A DNA stretch of 64,000 nt, taken from positions 1,736,001 through 1,800,000 of the forward strand of contig CBDCSD010000002.1 of the NCBI GenBank assembly GCA_965221345.1. The letters run 5' to 3'. Shown here one piece after another: positions 44,237 to 53,314 of this stretch. Each line of letters starts with the position of its first letter. Within the stretch, counting starts at the first letter, position 1. The notes under the pieces are model-generated. The model did not search any database, had not been told where the DNA came from, and saw nothing but the letters and a program-made list of their open reading frames with translations. The position numbers and the translations under genes are program-made. Source of the DNA: Bin5 sp965221345. Its GTDB lineage: Bacteria > Chloroflexota > Anaerolineae > Caldilineales > Caldilineaceae.

Positions 44237-46282
44237 ATGGTACAAGCTGCCGGCGCAGCCAACGCTCCCCTGGTTGTTTGTGACAATCTGGTCAAAATCT
44301 ACCAGATCGAAGAGCTCGAAGTTGTCGCCCTCCAGGGCCTTGATCTGGAGATCCGCCGCGGCGAAATGATGGCTATCATCGGCGCCAGCGGCAGCGGGAA
44401 GTCCTCTCTTCTCAACATCATCGGCGGCCTGGACCGTCCCTCAGCCGGGCAGATTACGGTGAACGGGCGCAACCTGCTCAAGGCGCCGGACAGGGAATTG
44501 GAGAACTATCGGCTGCACGACGTTGGCTTTGTCTGGCAGCAGTCGGCGCGCAACTTGATCCCCTATTTGACCGCTCAGGAAAATGTTGAACTGCCCATAA
44601 TCGCAGCCCGCGCGCGCACCGCCCCGCCGGCGCAGCGCGCCCGCGAACTGCTCGACGCAGTCGGGTTACTGAGCCACAGCGACCATCGCCTGGCACAGCT
44701 TTCCGGTGGCCAGCAACAGCGCGTCGCTATTGCCGTCGCACTGGCCAACCAGCCCCAAATCCTGCTGGCCGATGAACCGACCGGCGAGGTAGATTCGATT
44801 ACAGCGAACCAGATCTGGCAGCTCTTGCGCGAGTTGAATCGACGCTTCAACCTTACCAGCATCATCGTCAGCCACGATCGCGATATCTCCCGCGTTGTTG
44901 ACCGCGTTATCGGTATCAGGGACGGCAAGATCAGTACCGAAACCGTGCGCCAGGCCCACAGCGGGATGCTGGAGGAACAACTGTCCCAGGAAGGGATAAA
45001 CGGCGAGAGCAGCGAGGCGCTCCCCTTGGAAGAGCCGTTTGCCGGAGCCGATGATGTCAATCTGCAACTCGAAGAGCGTGTCGTCCTCGATTCGGTCGGC
45101 CGGCTTCAGATGCCGCACGAGTATCTGCAAAAGCGCGGCATCGGTCGCAGAGCGGTCGTGCAGTTGGTCGAAGATGGCATCCTGATTCGGCAAGCGCAAG
45201 AACAGTTCGCCTTGACAACCGATTCCGGCCCCGCGGCCGATGAGACTGCCCTCACCCCTGCAATCGGCGCAGCTGCGGAGGACGACACTTCGACCTTGAG
45301 CCAGGATCCTACGCCACACCGCAGCGTCTCCTGGTGGCGGCGACTCTGGCGAAGTGCCCCGCGTGAATTGGAGGAAGTTCCTCTCACAGAGCAGGCATCC
45401 AATCCCTGGTCGAGTGGCTTTGCATCCTCCCCCGAAGAAGGCGAAGATGACACCGGCGCCGCCGGCGGTCAGCATGAATCTCTCCAGTGGGATCTGGGGG
45501 CCGTGCCTGCCCGTTCAAACTTGGGGACCTCTGGGCCCCCGCCGGATAGCAGTACCGCCAACTCCGGTTCGCCGGCGATATCCGAATTCTACAACGGACC
45601 CCTCGTCGAAGTCAGTGATCTCCAGCGCATCTATGCCGTCGGCGATCAGTCTGTACATGCCCTGCGCGGCATCGATCTCGTCGTTCCCCGGCGCTGCTTC
45701 GCACTCTTCCGCGGCCGGTCAGGCTCCGGCAAAACAACTTTGCTCAACCTGATCGGCAGCCTGGACACGCCAACCGCAGGCCGCGTCTCTCTGTTTGGCC
45801 AGGATATCAACCTGTTGTCCGCCGATGAATGCGCCCAGATCCGGCAACTGTACATCGGCTTCGTCTTTCAGGCCTTTTCCCTCATTCCTACCCTGTCGGC
45901 TCAGGAAAATGTCGAAATGACCCTGCGTATCTTGCAAGTTTCGCCTGCGGAGCGCCGACGGAGAGCCGCCTACTGTCTTTCACTGGTTGGGCTTGGCCGC
46001 TGGGCCGACCATCGACCGTTTGAAATGTCAGGCGGCCAACAGCAGCGTCTCTCGATCGCCCGTGCCCTGGCGCACGGCCCGGCCATGCTGATCGCTGACG
46101 AACCGACCAGTGATCTGGACAGCGAAACCGGCCGTCAAATTCTTCAGCTGTTCGCCCAGTTGGTGGAAGAGGAAGGCATCACCGTACTGATGGCCAGCCA
46201 TGACCCGGCCAGTGATGATTTTGCCACCGAAGTATACGAGCTGCAGGATGGCAGTATAGCCAATCGCATCAGCAACGGCTGA
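44237..46282 (+). CDS. Fused twin ABC ATPase (two LolD/MacB-type domains)
   Basis: 681 residues from the ATG at 44237, 4 nt after the permease stop; a longer frame overlaps the permease. ATPase 1: Walker A GASGSGKSS (49-57), LSGGQQQR near 155, Walker B LLADEPTGEVD near 175, SHD histidine. Linker of roughly 200 residues, with a short AbrB-like beta stretch (VGRLQMPHEYLQKRGIGRR near 290) and acidic low-complexity DNA. ATPase 2: Walker A GRSGSGKTT near 494, MSGGQQQR near 597, LIADEPTSDLD near 617, SHD near 652. Both sites look active. Fusion of two LolD-type ATPases matches a permease carrying two FtsX repeats. Confidence 0.87.
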   Translation: MVQAAGAANAPLVVCDNLVKIYQIEELEVVALQGLDLEIRRGEMMAIIGASGSGKSSLLNIIGGLDRPSAGQITVNGRNLLKAPDRELENYRLHDVGFVWQQSARNLIPYLTAQENVELPIIAARARTAPPAQRARELLDAVGLLSHSDHRLAQLSGGQQQRVAIAVALANQPQILLADEPTGEVDSITANQIWQLLRELNRRFNLTSIIVSHDRDISRVVDRVIGIRDGKISTETVRQAHSGMLEEQLSQEGINGESSEALPLEEPFAGADDVNLQLEERVVLDSVGRLQMPHEYLQKRGIGRRAVVQLVEDGILIRQAQEQFALTTDSGPAADETALTPAIGAAAEDDTSTLSQDPTPHRSVSWWRRLWRSAPRELEEVPLTEQASNPWSSGFASSPEEGEDDTGAAGGQHESLQWDLGAVPARSNLGTSGPPPDSSTANSGSPAISEFYNGPLVEVSDLQRIYAVGDQSVHALRGIDLVVPRRCFALFRGRSGSGKTTLLNLIGSLDTPTAGRVSLFGQDINLLSADECAQIRQLYIGFVFQAFSLIPTLSAQENVEMTLRILQVSPAERRRRAAYCLSLVGLGRWADHRPFEMSGGQQQRLSIARALAHGPAMLIADEPTSDLDSETGRQILQLFAQLVEEEGITVLMASHDPASDDFATEVYELQDGSIANRISNG

Positions 46283-46346
46283 TCGAACTAGAGAAAAAAT
46301 ACAGTTCCGTACCATCCGCGCAGCTGTCCGCAGAGGAGAACTGAAA

Positions 46347-47375
46347 ATGGGCCAGACTTGCCGCGTTGCCATCGCCGGCTGCCATCGCATGCTCGACAAA
46401 AAGCCGGCCAACCACAACTTCGCCTCGGCCTTCGATGCCGTGCCCGACACCGAAATCGTTGCCGTCTTCGACCTGGGCGCCGACACCCGCCAGGCATTTC
46501 AAGACTGCTGGGGAGACCAGGTTGCCGCCTATGATCAGTTTGGCCGCATGTTGCAACAGGAACAACCTGATATTCTCTGCGTCGCCACCAGCCAAAAGAT
46601 GCACGCCGATCAGATCCAGCAGGCCGTCGCGGCTGGTGTGCGGGGAATCCTGTGCGACAAACCTCTCGCAACCAGCCTGTCAGAGGCCGACCGGCTGTTG
46701 GATGCCTGCCGCACCGCCGCCGTCCCCCTGGCACTCGGGCTGGACCGGCGCTGGCTCATCTCCTACCACCGTCTGGCCGAACTGCTGCGCGATGGCATCG
46801 TCGGCCAGGTCCAGTCGCTTATAATCTACGGCATCCCCAACCTGATCAACCACGGCTGCCATTGGTATGACGCCGCCCTCCACTTGGTCGGCGATCTCGA
46901 ACCCCTATGGGTAAGCGGGTTTGTCGACAATCTCCCCGGCGAAGCGCCAGATTCCCGCCGCCGCCTGGATCCCCCCGGTCGCTGTATGGTGGGGCTGACC
47001 GGAGACGTCCAACTCTATTTCACGCCCGGCGGCAGCCAGCGGCCGGCCTTCGATGTTATCGGCGACCAGGGGCGTTTGACGGTTGTTGACGATGGGCTTC
47101 AGGCGTGGCAATGGCAAGACGGCGGTACCCCGCCGCAACCGCTGGATATCCCCCAACCGGTTGGCGACTTCCCCGCCGGCGCCGCCATCGTGCGCGACCT
47201 GGTCAACGCCGTTGCCAACGGCGGCACGACCGCCTGTGACGTGGAAGAGGCAAGACGCGCTACTGAAATCGGCTTCGCTATTCACCTGTCGCATGCTCGC
47301 CATGGCGCCCGCATCGAACTGCCAGCCGCCGACCGGAAATTGAGAATTCCATCTTTCCCGTGGGGCAACGAATAA
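46347..47375 (+). CDS. Gfo/Idh/MocA family oxidoreductase
   Basis: 342 residues, AGAGGAG site upstream. N-terminal VAIAGCHRM in place of the usual GxGxxG, the family motif as CDKPLA, then LDRRW and HGCHWYDAALHLVGD, which holds the conserved histidine. It may use NAD(P) to act on a sugar; the changed glycine motif may weaken or alter cofactor binding. It is convergent with the DegT gene. Confidence 0.83.
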   Translation: MGQTCRVAIAGCHRMLDKKPANHNFASAFDAVPDTEIVAVFDLGADTRQAFQDCWGDQVAAYDQFGRMLQQEQPDILCVATSQKMHADQIQQAVAAGVRGILCDKPLATSLSEADRLLDACRTAAVPLALGLDRRWLISYHRLAELLRDGIVGQVQSLIIYGIPNLINHGCHWYDAALHLVGDLEPLWVSGFVDNLPGEAPDSRRRLDPPGRCMVGLTGDVQLYFTPGGSQRPAFDVIGDQGRLTVVDDGLQAWQWQDGGTPPQPLDIPQPVGDFPAGAAIVRDLVNAVANGGTTACDVEEARRATEIGFAIHLSHARHGARIELPAADRKLRIPSFPWGNE

Positions 47376-47397
47376 AGACACCACCCCTTCATCCGCG

Positions 47398-48657
47398 TCA
47401 GGCCGGCGTATAGGCAGCAGCAACCTTGTGAAAGATGGCGATCACGTCGTCGATCTCTCGCGTACCCCAGTTCTCGTGCAATGACATGGTGAAGTGGCTC
47501 TTCAGCATCGCCTGTGCGTTGGGGCACGGGAATCCTCGATTCGGGTCGCCTTTGTATAAGGGGCTGGCCCAGGGGTAGCCGCTGCTGCCAAATACCCGCC
47601 GTTCCATATACCACGTCTGTCGGTGTGGCATCCCGGATCGATAGTCGTCCGTAACCGGCAGACCTTCGGCGCGCAGACTCTCGCAGAAAGTCTCCTTGTC
47701 ACACGCCGCCCGCTCCGGGTAAAACGCCACCGGCAAAAACCAATAGCTGGATTCGAAGTCCCGCCCTCCCTGAGGCAGCGCGATCATCTCCAGATCTGCC
47801 ATGCCTTCAATCAACTGGCCGACGATGGCCCGCCTACGCTCGACCATCTCCGGCAGTTTGCGCAACTGCACCTGCCCCACCACCGCCGCCACATCGGTCT
47901 GGTTGAAGTTCAGCGTCGCTTCGATGTTGGTGGCGCCTTCCGGCAAAAAATGGGGCTTGCCGCGGTCGGCCATCCGCCGAACCGATTGGTAGAGCGCTTG
48001 ATCCCGCGTAAAGACCATGCCGCCCTGCCCGCCCGAGCTATGGTGTTTCCCTGACATAGTGGAAAAGGCTGAAATGTCACCGTAGCTCCCAGCCAACTGA
48101 CCCCTGAACCGGGTACCGTGCGCCTGCGCGCAATCTTCAATCACCGGAATGCCGTGCCGCCGCGCCACCTCCATAATGCCGCCCATGTCGGCCGGCTCGC
48201 CGGCAATATGAGGTACGATGACCGCGCTTGTGCGGGCTGATATCAACTCCTCGATCTGCTCCGGCCCAGTGTTGTAGCTGCCCGGCGCCGAGTCGGCGAT
48301 CATCGGGACCATGTTCTGCAGAGGGATCGGCATCATGCCGCCCGGGTCGGTGAAGGGGCCGATGATGACTTCGCTGAACGCCTCCAACTGCAAGGCCTTC
48401 AACGCCACGTAGATGGCCGTCGAACCAGAACTGACCGCGTCCGCGTATCCTCCCCCCAGGTACTCAGCAAACTGGGCGCAATAGGCCTCCTCCTCTTCGC
48501 CCTGGTAGGCGCCTAGCGTCCCCGATGCTATTACCCGGTCCAAATAGGCGATAACCGCCTCTTTCTCCTCAGTTCCGATATGCCCGCGCGGTGGCAAGGG
48601 CGTCTCCCGTACCGGCACACTCCCATGAAGGGCCAGCTTTTCTACCTTGTCTTTCAT
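47398..48657 (-). CDS. DegT/DnrJ/EryC1-type aminotransferase
   Basis: 419 residues. PLP-enzyme features: SSGSTAIYVALKAL around 77-90, Asp175 in VIEDCAQAHG, and the internal aldimine Lys204 in STMSGKHHSSGGQGG. Members transfer an amino group to keto-sugars or act on related substrates. The start is 3 nt after the stop of the heparinase-like gene, so both are co-translated. Combination with a polysaccharide lyase suggests handling of amino or uronic sugars. Confidence 0.9.
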   Translation of the reverse strand: MKDKVEKLALHGSVPVRETPLPPRGHIGTEEKEAVIAYLDRVIASGTLGAYQGEEEEAYCAQFAEYLGGGYADAVSSGSTAIYVALKALQLEAFSEVIIGPFTDPGGMMPIPLQNMVPMIADSAPGSYNTGPEQIEELISARTSAVIVPHIAGEPADMGGIMEVARRHGIPVIEDCAQAHGTRFRGQLAGSYGDISAFSTMSGKHHSSGGQGGMVFTRDQALYQSVRRMADRGKPHFLPEGATNIEATLNFNQTDVAAVVGQVQLRKLPEMVERRRAIVGQLIEGMADLEMIALPQGGRDFESSYWFLPVAFYPERAACDKETFCESLRAEGLPVTDDYRSGMPHRQTWYMERRVFGSSGYPWASPLYKGDPNRGFPCPNAQAMLKSHFTMSLHENWGTREIDDVIAIFHKVAAAYTPA

Positions 48658-48660
48658 GGC

Positions 48661-50811
48661 TCAACTCTCCAGCGTGTATGTGAAGCGGTTGTCTGCCGGA
48701 AGCTCGGCCAGCTCGGTGGGGATGACCGCTTCTGGACGCAAGCGAATGGTCCACAGGTCCCGCCCTTTCGCCCCCTCCACCGTACACGCCGCCCAGCCCG
48801 CGCCCTGAAGGTCGCGGCCATGCCACGCAACAGAGTCTATGCGGGGAGCCTCACCAAAAGGATGGAATACGCTCAGAAATGCCGCTCGCGTCTTCCTCCG
48901 CTGCCGGATGATTAACCCGTGGCGCTCCTCTGCCGGGTTTCCGGGCGCACGTCCCGTGAAAAGGCTTGTACCAGCCTCTTCTGCCAAAAAGATCGCCATG
49001 CCCGACCCCTCCAACTGCCAGGTCAAAGCAGTATCGCCCTCTAATGCATGGCGCTGGAGACCGTGCAGATGTTCGTAGCCCTCGCCCTCAAGTTCGGCCG
49101 CTCCCGCCACAAGGTTTTTGGCAAGAGGCGCCAACGCACCGGCGTTGCGGAAAACCCAGTCTATCCGGCGCCCCTCTCTGCCGTCGACCACAAAAATGTC
49201 TACCAGGTAATCGGGACGCGCCAGCACTACCCTGCGCATAGTGACACCGGCGTACGTGTCAACCGCGTCCCCGCTGACGCCGTTAGTTGGTACGTCGATA
49301 CTGGGGACGGCATCGTTGCCCCACTCCATCGTTGCGTCAGCAATCTGAAAGGGCCCATCTGCGCGAAAGGCATTTTCCCTTCCCGCGCCCGGCGGCTGCG
49401 ACCGGCCGTCCAGGATCACAGTATTATGGCTGATCGTCTGGCGGTACCAGCCTTGAAAAAGGTCGATGCCATAGCCAGGCGTGCCCAGGTCCGGAGCAAG
49501 GCGCCTGCCCTGTGCGTAGAGAGTCAGCCCCAACTTGTCCGGGTGGCCGTGGCCGCCGCCGTGCAGCCCGTACTTGAGCAAAGCATACTGCTCTGTTGCC
49601 GGAGACGGCTGCCCATTCCCGTCCGGATTCGAACGCAAAACTGCATAGCCCGTGGCCGGCATATGCACGCTGGGAAGCGCAGGGAATCCCCCCGCAGGCA
49701 CCGAAAGCGCGCCGAACAACAGCGCGTCGAGACTTTCGCGCGGCCCGTGTTGATATGCTCGCGTCAGCACCTGACCGAATAGTTCCTCCTCGAACCAGGC
49801 GTATCCAATCTCATAAAAGGCCGGTGCCTTGGGCACGCCATGGCAGCAGTCATCGTTCAAGCCGGTAAAGTACCAGCAATCATTGGTGGCTGGTAAACTG
49901 CCATCGGGGTAAGCGCACAACACCGGCGCCCGCAAAACTGCTGCCAGTGACGGATGCTGGCGCAGGTCCCACTTGGGCAAATTGGCCGTCGCCTTCGCCA
50001 GCAGTAGCAGCGCCGCCACCGTGTAAAAATGGTAGCTGAACGAGCCTTCAAACCAGAGGCCGTCGGCAACAATGCCCTCCCGCGCCTGGGTATGAAAGCC
50101 ATAGCGGCCGTCAATGGCAAAGGCGAGCAGCTCCTCACTACCGGTCACTGCGCCGATTGTGCCGATAGCCGCATTGTGCCAGCAAGCGAAGTTGTGAATC
50201 CCGCCAAAATGACGCTCCATCAGAAAGTCGGCCGCCGGAAGTAGCAGTTTGTCAACGATTTCCTCCTGCTGCGAATCCGTGAGCGTAGATCGGATCAGAT
50301 CGAAAGACCACGCCAGCGGAATCGACCACACCGCCTCGTCCAAAGTACTGAACTGCGCAACGCCATGGTTCGGCGGCCGCCAACCCGAATAAGCCTGGTA
50401 CCCATCGTACACCGCCGCATAGCCCAACAGAATTTCCTGCACCCGCTGCCGATTTCTCTCCTCGCCCTCCAGCTTCCACAGCACGGCCAGCCGCAGCGCC
50501 GACTCCGCCAGCCTGTTGTTGACCGACCAGCGCCAAGCCGAGTCAAAGGGCTCGCCGCTAAACGTCGCGCCGTCAACCGGGCAGCGATGGAGGTTAGGAG
50601 AGTCCGGCTCAAAAATCAGCTGCACGGCGTGCTGCGGGCAGAAGTAGTCGTGATAATAGCCGCCCGGCAGCTGCGGCACGTCTACTGGGCGGGCAAAAAA
50701 GTCACCTACTTCATGACGCAACAGTTCAAGCGCCGGCGCAAACTGCCGCAGCCCTGCCTTGTGCCGAATCTGCGACATCTGCTCGTCTGAGATGAGTGGG
50801 GATCTGGTCAT
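48661..50811 (-). CDS. Heparinase II/III-like polysaccharide lyase
   Basis: 716 residues. The N-terminal two-thirds is an alpha/alpha toroid-like region (WSIPLAWSFDLIRS, FGGIHNFACWHNAAIG, WFEGSFSYHFYT). The C-terminal beta-sheet domain begins near the HGGGHGHPDKLGLTLYAQG motif, the hallmark of heparinase II/III and alginate lyases (PL15/17/21 type). Candidate catalytic residues are Asn/His in HNFACWHN and a Tyr in FSYHFY. It would cut uronic-acid polysaccharides by beta-elimination. No signal peptide is seen, so it may act on imported oligomers. Co-translated with the DegT aminotransferase. Confidence 0.82.
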   Translation of the reverse strand: MTRSPLISDEQMSQIRHKAGLRQFAPALELLRHEVGDFFARPVDVPQLPGGYYHDYFCPQHAVQLIFEPDSPNLHRCPVDGATFSGEPFDSAWRWSVNNRLAESALRLAVLWKLEGEERNRQRVQEILLGYAAVYDGYQAYSGWRPPNHGVAQFSTLDEAVWSIPLAWSFDLIRSTLTDSQQEEIVDKLLLPAADFLMERHFGGIHNFACWHNAAIGTIGAVTGSEELLAFAIDGRYGFHTQAREGIVADGLWFEGSFSYHFYTVAALLLLAKATANLPKWDLRQHPSLAAVLRAPVLCAYPDGSLPATNDCWYFTGLNDDCCHGVPKAPAFYEIGYAWFEEELFGQVLTRAYQHGPRESLDALLFGALSVPAGGFPALPSVHMPATGYAVLRSNPDGNGQPSPATEQYALLKYGLHGGGHGHPDKLGLTLYAQGRRLAPDLGTPGYGIDLFQGWYRQTISHNTVILDGRSQPPGAGRENAFRADGPFQIADATMEWGNDAVPSIDVPTNGVSGDAVDTYAGVTMRRVVLARPDYLVDIFVVDGREGRRIDWVFRNAGALAPLAKNLVAGAAELEGEGYEHLHGLQRHALEGDTALTWQLEGSGMAIFLAEEAGTSLFTGRAPGNPAEERHGLIIRQRRKTRAAFLSVFHPFGEAPRIDSVAWHGRDLQGAGWAACTVEGAKGRDLWTIRLRPEAVIPTELAELPADNRFTYTLES

Positions 50812-51085
50812 TTCGTGGCCTATGTTGAGTTTCTGGGCGGATTAAAGAATTGATCTCTTGCAACGGTTGGAAAGTTACTCAAAGTGCCAATATGTATGTG
50901 CTTGCTATTTGACAAAATCGCTTGGTCTTTCAGCAACTGTTCTTTGGGAACCAAGCGTCTGTCTCTTGTTTTCCCTTACTGAGCCTTGTAGAATCTGTAT
51001 CATCGCCTCTTATCTCTCGCTCTATCAAGGCAGGGCCCTATTCAATTCATGGAGTTAAGGGCAGTTCCTGATTGGACAATAGCGT

Positions 51086-52261
51086 ATGACAGAACCCCGG
51101 ACTTTCCAAAAGACTCACCCGTGGATCAATTTTAGTCTTGACCTGCGCAAGGTAGATTATAAGCTGTGGTTTCAGTTGGGAGAAGTGCAAGCAAAATGTG
51201 AACAGGTGGCAAGCGTTCAACTTCTGCCGACCGTCGCCGACGAATTGCGTGGCGTGTTTCTGGCCAAAGGAGCGTTGGCAACGACTGCCATAGAAGGAAA
51301 CACATTGTCAGAAGAAGATGCCCTTAAGTTGATAAAGGGAGAACTCGACCTGCCTCAGTCCAAAGAGTTTCTGGGACAAGAGATAAGAAACATCGTTGAT
51401 GCCTGCAATATGATTGCCGGCAAAGTCTTATCCGGAGAACTCACCGGACTGACCCTTGAAGGGATCAAGGAACTAAACACTCGTGTCTTACACGACTTGC
51501 CGCCAAAGGAAGATGTACATCCAGGACAGATTCGAGAATACGATGTCGGTGTGGCCAATTACCGAGCTGCCCCGCCACAAGACTGCGAATTCTTGATCGG
51601 AAAGCTTTGTGGCTGGCTAAATGGTAACAGTTTCCCGCAGGACGACCTACGCAGAGTTGCATTTGGAATTCTGAAGGCGATCGTTGCCCACCTTTATGTC
51701 GCATGGATCCATCCGTTTGGAGATGGAAATGGGCGCACCTCACGTTTGGTGGAGTTTCAAATTCTGCTTTCAAGCGGCGTACCGACAGTGGCGGCGCATC
51801 TCCTCAGTAACCACTACAACCAGACTCGAACGGAATACTACAGGCAACTTGACAGGGCCAGCAGCACTGGTGGCAATATCATCCCATTCATCGAGTACGC
51901 CCTGCAGGGCTTTAAGGACGGGCTGGACGAGCAGATTCAGACAATCCAAGCGCAGCAGTTCCACGTGCATTGGATTAACTATGTCCACAGCCAAGTCTGT
52001 GTCAAAGATAGCCCAACCGACATTCGAAGACGACAGCTTGTATTTGAACTTGCAGAGAAAACTGAGCCAGTTCCTATCGTGCAACTGCGTTACATTTCCC
52101 CGAAAATTGCAAAAGCATACGCGGGCAAAACCGACAGCACCATTCGAAGAGATGTCAGCAAACTGGAAGCGTTGGGTCTAATCAGTCGCAGTCTCGAAGG
52201 CGTTGAAATCAGACGCGAACCTATGTCTGTATTTCTGTCTCCTGCCTTGATCGAAGGATGA
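51086..52261 (+). CDS. Fic family AMP-transferase with N-terminal inhibitory motif
   Basis: 391 residues. The Fic core HPFGDGNGRTSR (208-219) is a full active motif for transferring AMP to target Tyr/Ser/Thr hydroxyls. An inhibition motif (T66-x-x-x-E70-G71 in TTAIEGN) lies ahead of it in the same chain, placing it in class II, self-inhibited Fic proteins. The C-terminal 90 residues look like a winged-helix domain (TDSTIRRDVSKLEALGLI). It stands alone with a 274-nt AT-richer upstream gap and no antitoxin gene next to it. Confidence 0.92.
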   Translation: MTEPRTFQKTHPWINFSLDLRKVDYKLWFQLGEVQAKCEQVASVQLLPTVADELRGVFLAKGALATTAIEGNTLSEEDALKLIKGELDLPQSKEFLGQEIRNIVDACNMIAGKVLSGELTGLTLEGIKELNTRVLHDLPPKEDVHPGQIREYDVGVANYRAAPPQDCEFLIGKLCGWLNGNSFPQDDLRRVAFGILKAIVAHLYVAWIHPFGDGNGRTSRLVEFQILLSSGVPTVAAHLLSNHYNQTRTEYYRQLDRASSTGGNIIPFIEYALQGFKDGLDEQIQTIQAQQFHVHWINYVHSQVCVKDSPTDIRRRQLVFELAEKTEPVPIVQLRYISPKIAKAYAGKTDSTIRRDVSKLEALGLISRSLEGVEIRREPMSVFLSPALIEG

Positions 52262-52394
52262 CCTGGAAATACATTGCAAGCTCTGGACTGGCAACCGCCC
52301 CAAGAAAAAGTAGAGATAAGACAAGCTTTTCTCTACTTACTTTCCCATACGCTTCTGAAAACAAAGGATTCAAAAATATGAGGCGCAAGACTCG

Positions 52395-53141
52395 CTATGC
52401 AGCCTTCTCGACCTGCGCCTTGAAAGCCTGCCCACCGGACGCAATCCAAGCCGCCCAGCCGGTCAACAGAAAGCGGACGCCCAAGTTGACGTAATGCGCA
52501 GCGTTGGCGTCACTGGCAAGCCCGCCCGCTGTCCTGCCGGCCGCGATAATCTGCGCAAACGCCCCTTCTATCGTTGCTACAACATCGGGGTGGTCCGTAT
52601 TGCCCAGATGCCCCATCGTCTGCGCCAAATCGCTAGGCGCAACGAAGAAAACGTCAATGTGATCGACAGTCAGAATCTCAGCAAGGTTGTTGATCGCAAT
52701 GATGTCTTCGATCAGAACAACGACCAGCGTCTCGTCGTTGGCCCGGTGTACATAGTCCGGGACGCCGTATCCCTGGCGGCTCGTGTACATGCCCCGCCTG
52801 CCGGCAGGATGGAACTTGGCCGCGTTGACCACCGCCTGGGCCTCCTCAGCCGTATTGACATGCGGGACCACCAGCCCTTGAGCGCCCAAGTCGAACGTGC
52901 GGTAGATTATCCCTTCATTGTTCTGGTTGACCCGCACCACCGATGTCATGCCCCACAGGTCGCAGGCTCGCGTCAGGTCGGGGATGTCACCGAAATCCAC
53001 CGGACCGTGCTCTCCTTCAAGCCAGATCGCGTCGAACCCCAGTGGACCCAGTTGGTCGATCATGTCGGTCGAGTTGTTCCCGGAGAGGCAGACAACCGTC
53101 TCGCCCCGTTCCAGCTTGTGTTTCGCTCGGTTCTCTCGCAT
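52395..53141 (-). CDS. HpcH/HpaI family 2-keto-3-deoxy acid aldolase
   Basis: 248 residues from ATG (GGAG upstream). Class II aldolase features: LEGEHGPVDF near 42-51, RVNQNN with the catalytic Arg, VVPHVNTAEEA, HPAGRRGM, a metal Glu in VLIED and Asp in APSDLAQTMG. Such enzymes split 2-keto-3-deoxy acids to pyruvate and an aldehyde. With an L-rhamnonate dehydratase-like gene 7 kb away, 2-keto-3-deoxy-L-rhamnonate is a possible substrate. Confidence 0.88.
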   Translation of the reverse strand: MRENRAKHKLERGETVVCLSGNNSTDMIDQLGPLGFDAIWLEGEHGPVDFGDIPDLTRACDLWGMTSVVRVNQNNEGIIYRTFDLGAQGLVVPHVNTAEEAQAVVNAAKFHPAGRRGMYTSRQGYGVPDYVHRANDETLVVVLIEDIIAINNLAEILTVDHIDVFFVAPSDLAQTMGHLGNTDHPDVVATIEGAFAQIIAAGRTAGGLASDANAAHYVNLGVRFLLTGWAAWIASGGQAFKAQVEKAA

Positions 53142-53241
53142 TTCTACACATCTCTCCTTCTACCTGGATTCGAATTTTCTCTGTTTGGTGGGAGATAGCG
53201 CAACTGTTCCGGCCGCTATCGCAATATTTCAACGTTCAAAA

Positions 53242-53272
53242 TTAGGGCGGCCCCATCAAGGGACCGCCCTAA
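53242..53272 (-). terminator. Rho-independent terminator after proX copy 1
   Basis: TTAGGGCGG-C-CCC and GGG-A-CCGCCCTAA pair around a short loop, with TTTTGAACG following on the minus strand. It is 43 nt beyond the binding-protein gene. Confidence 0.8.
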
Positions 53273-53314
53273 GAAAGTCACGTCTCACATCTGTGCTAAG
53301 AGTCGTAGCTTCTG

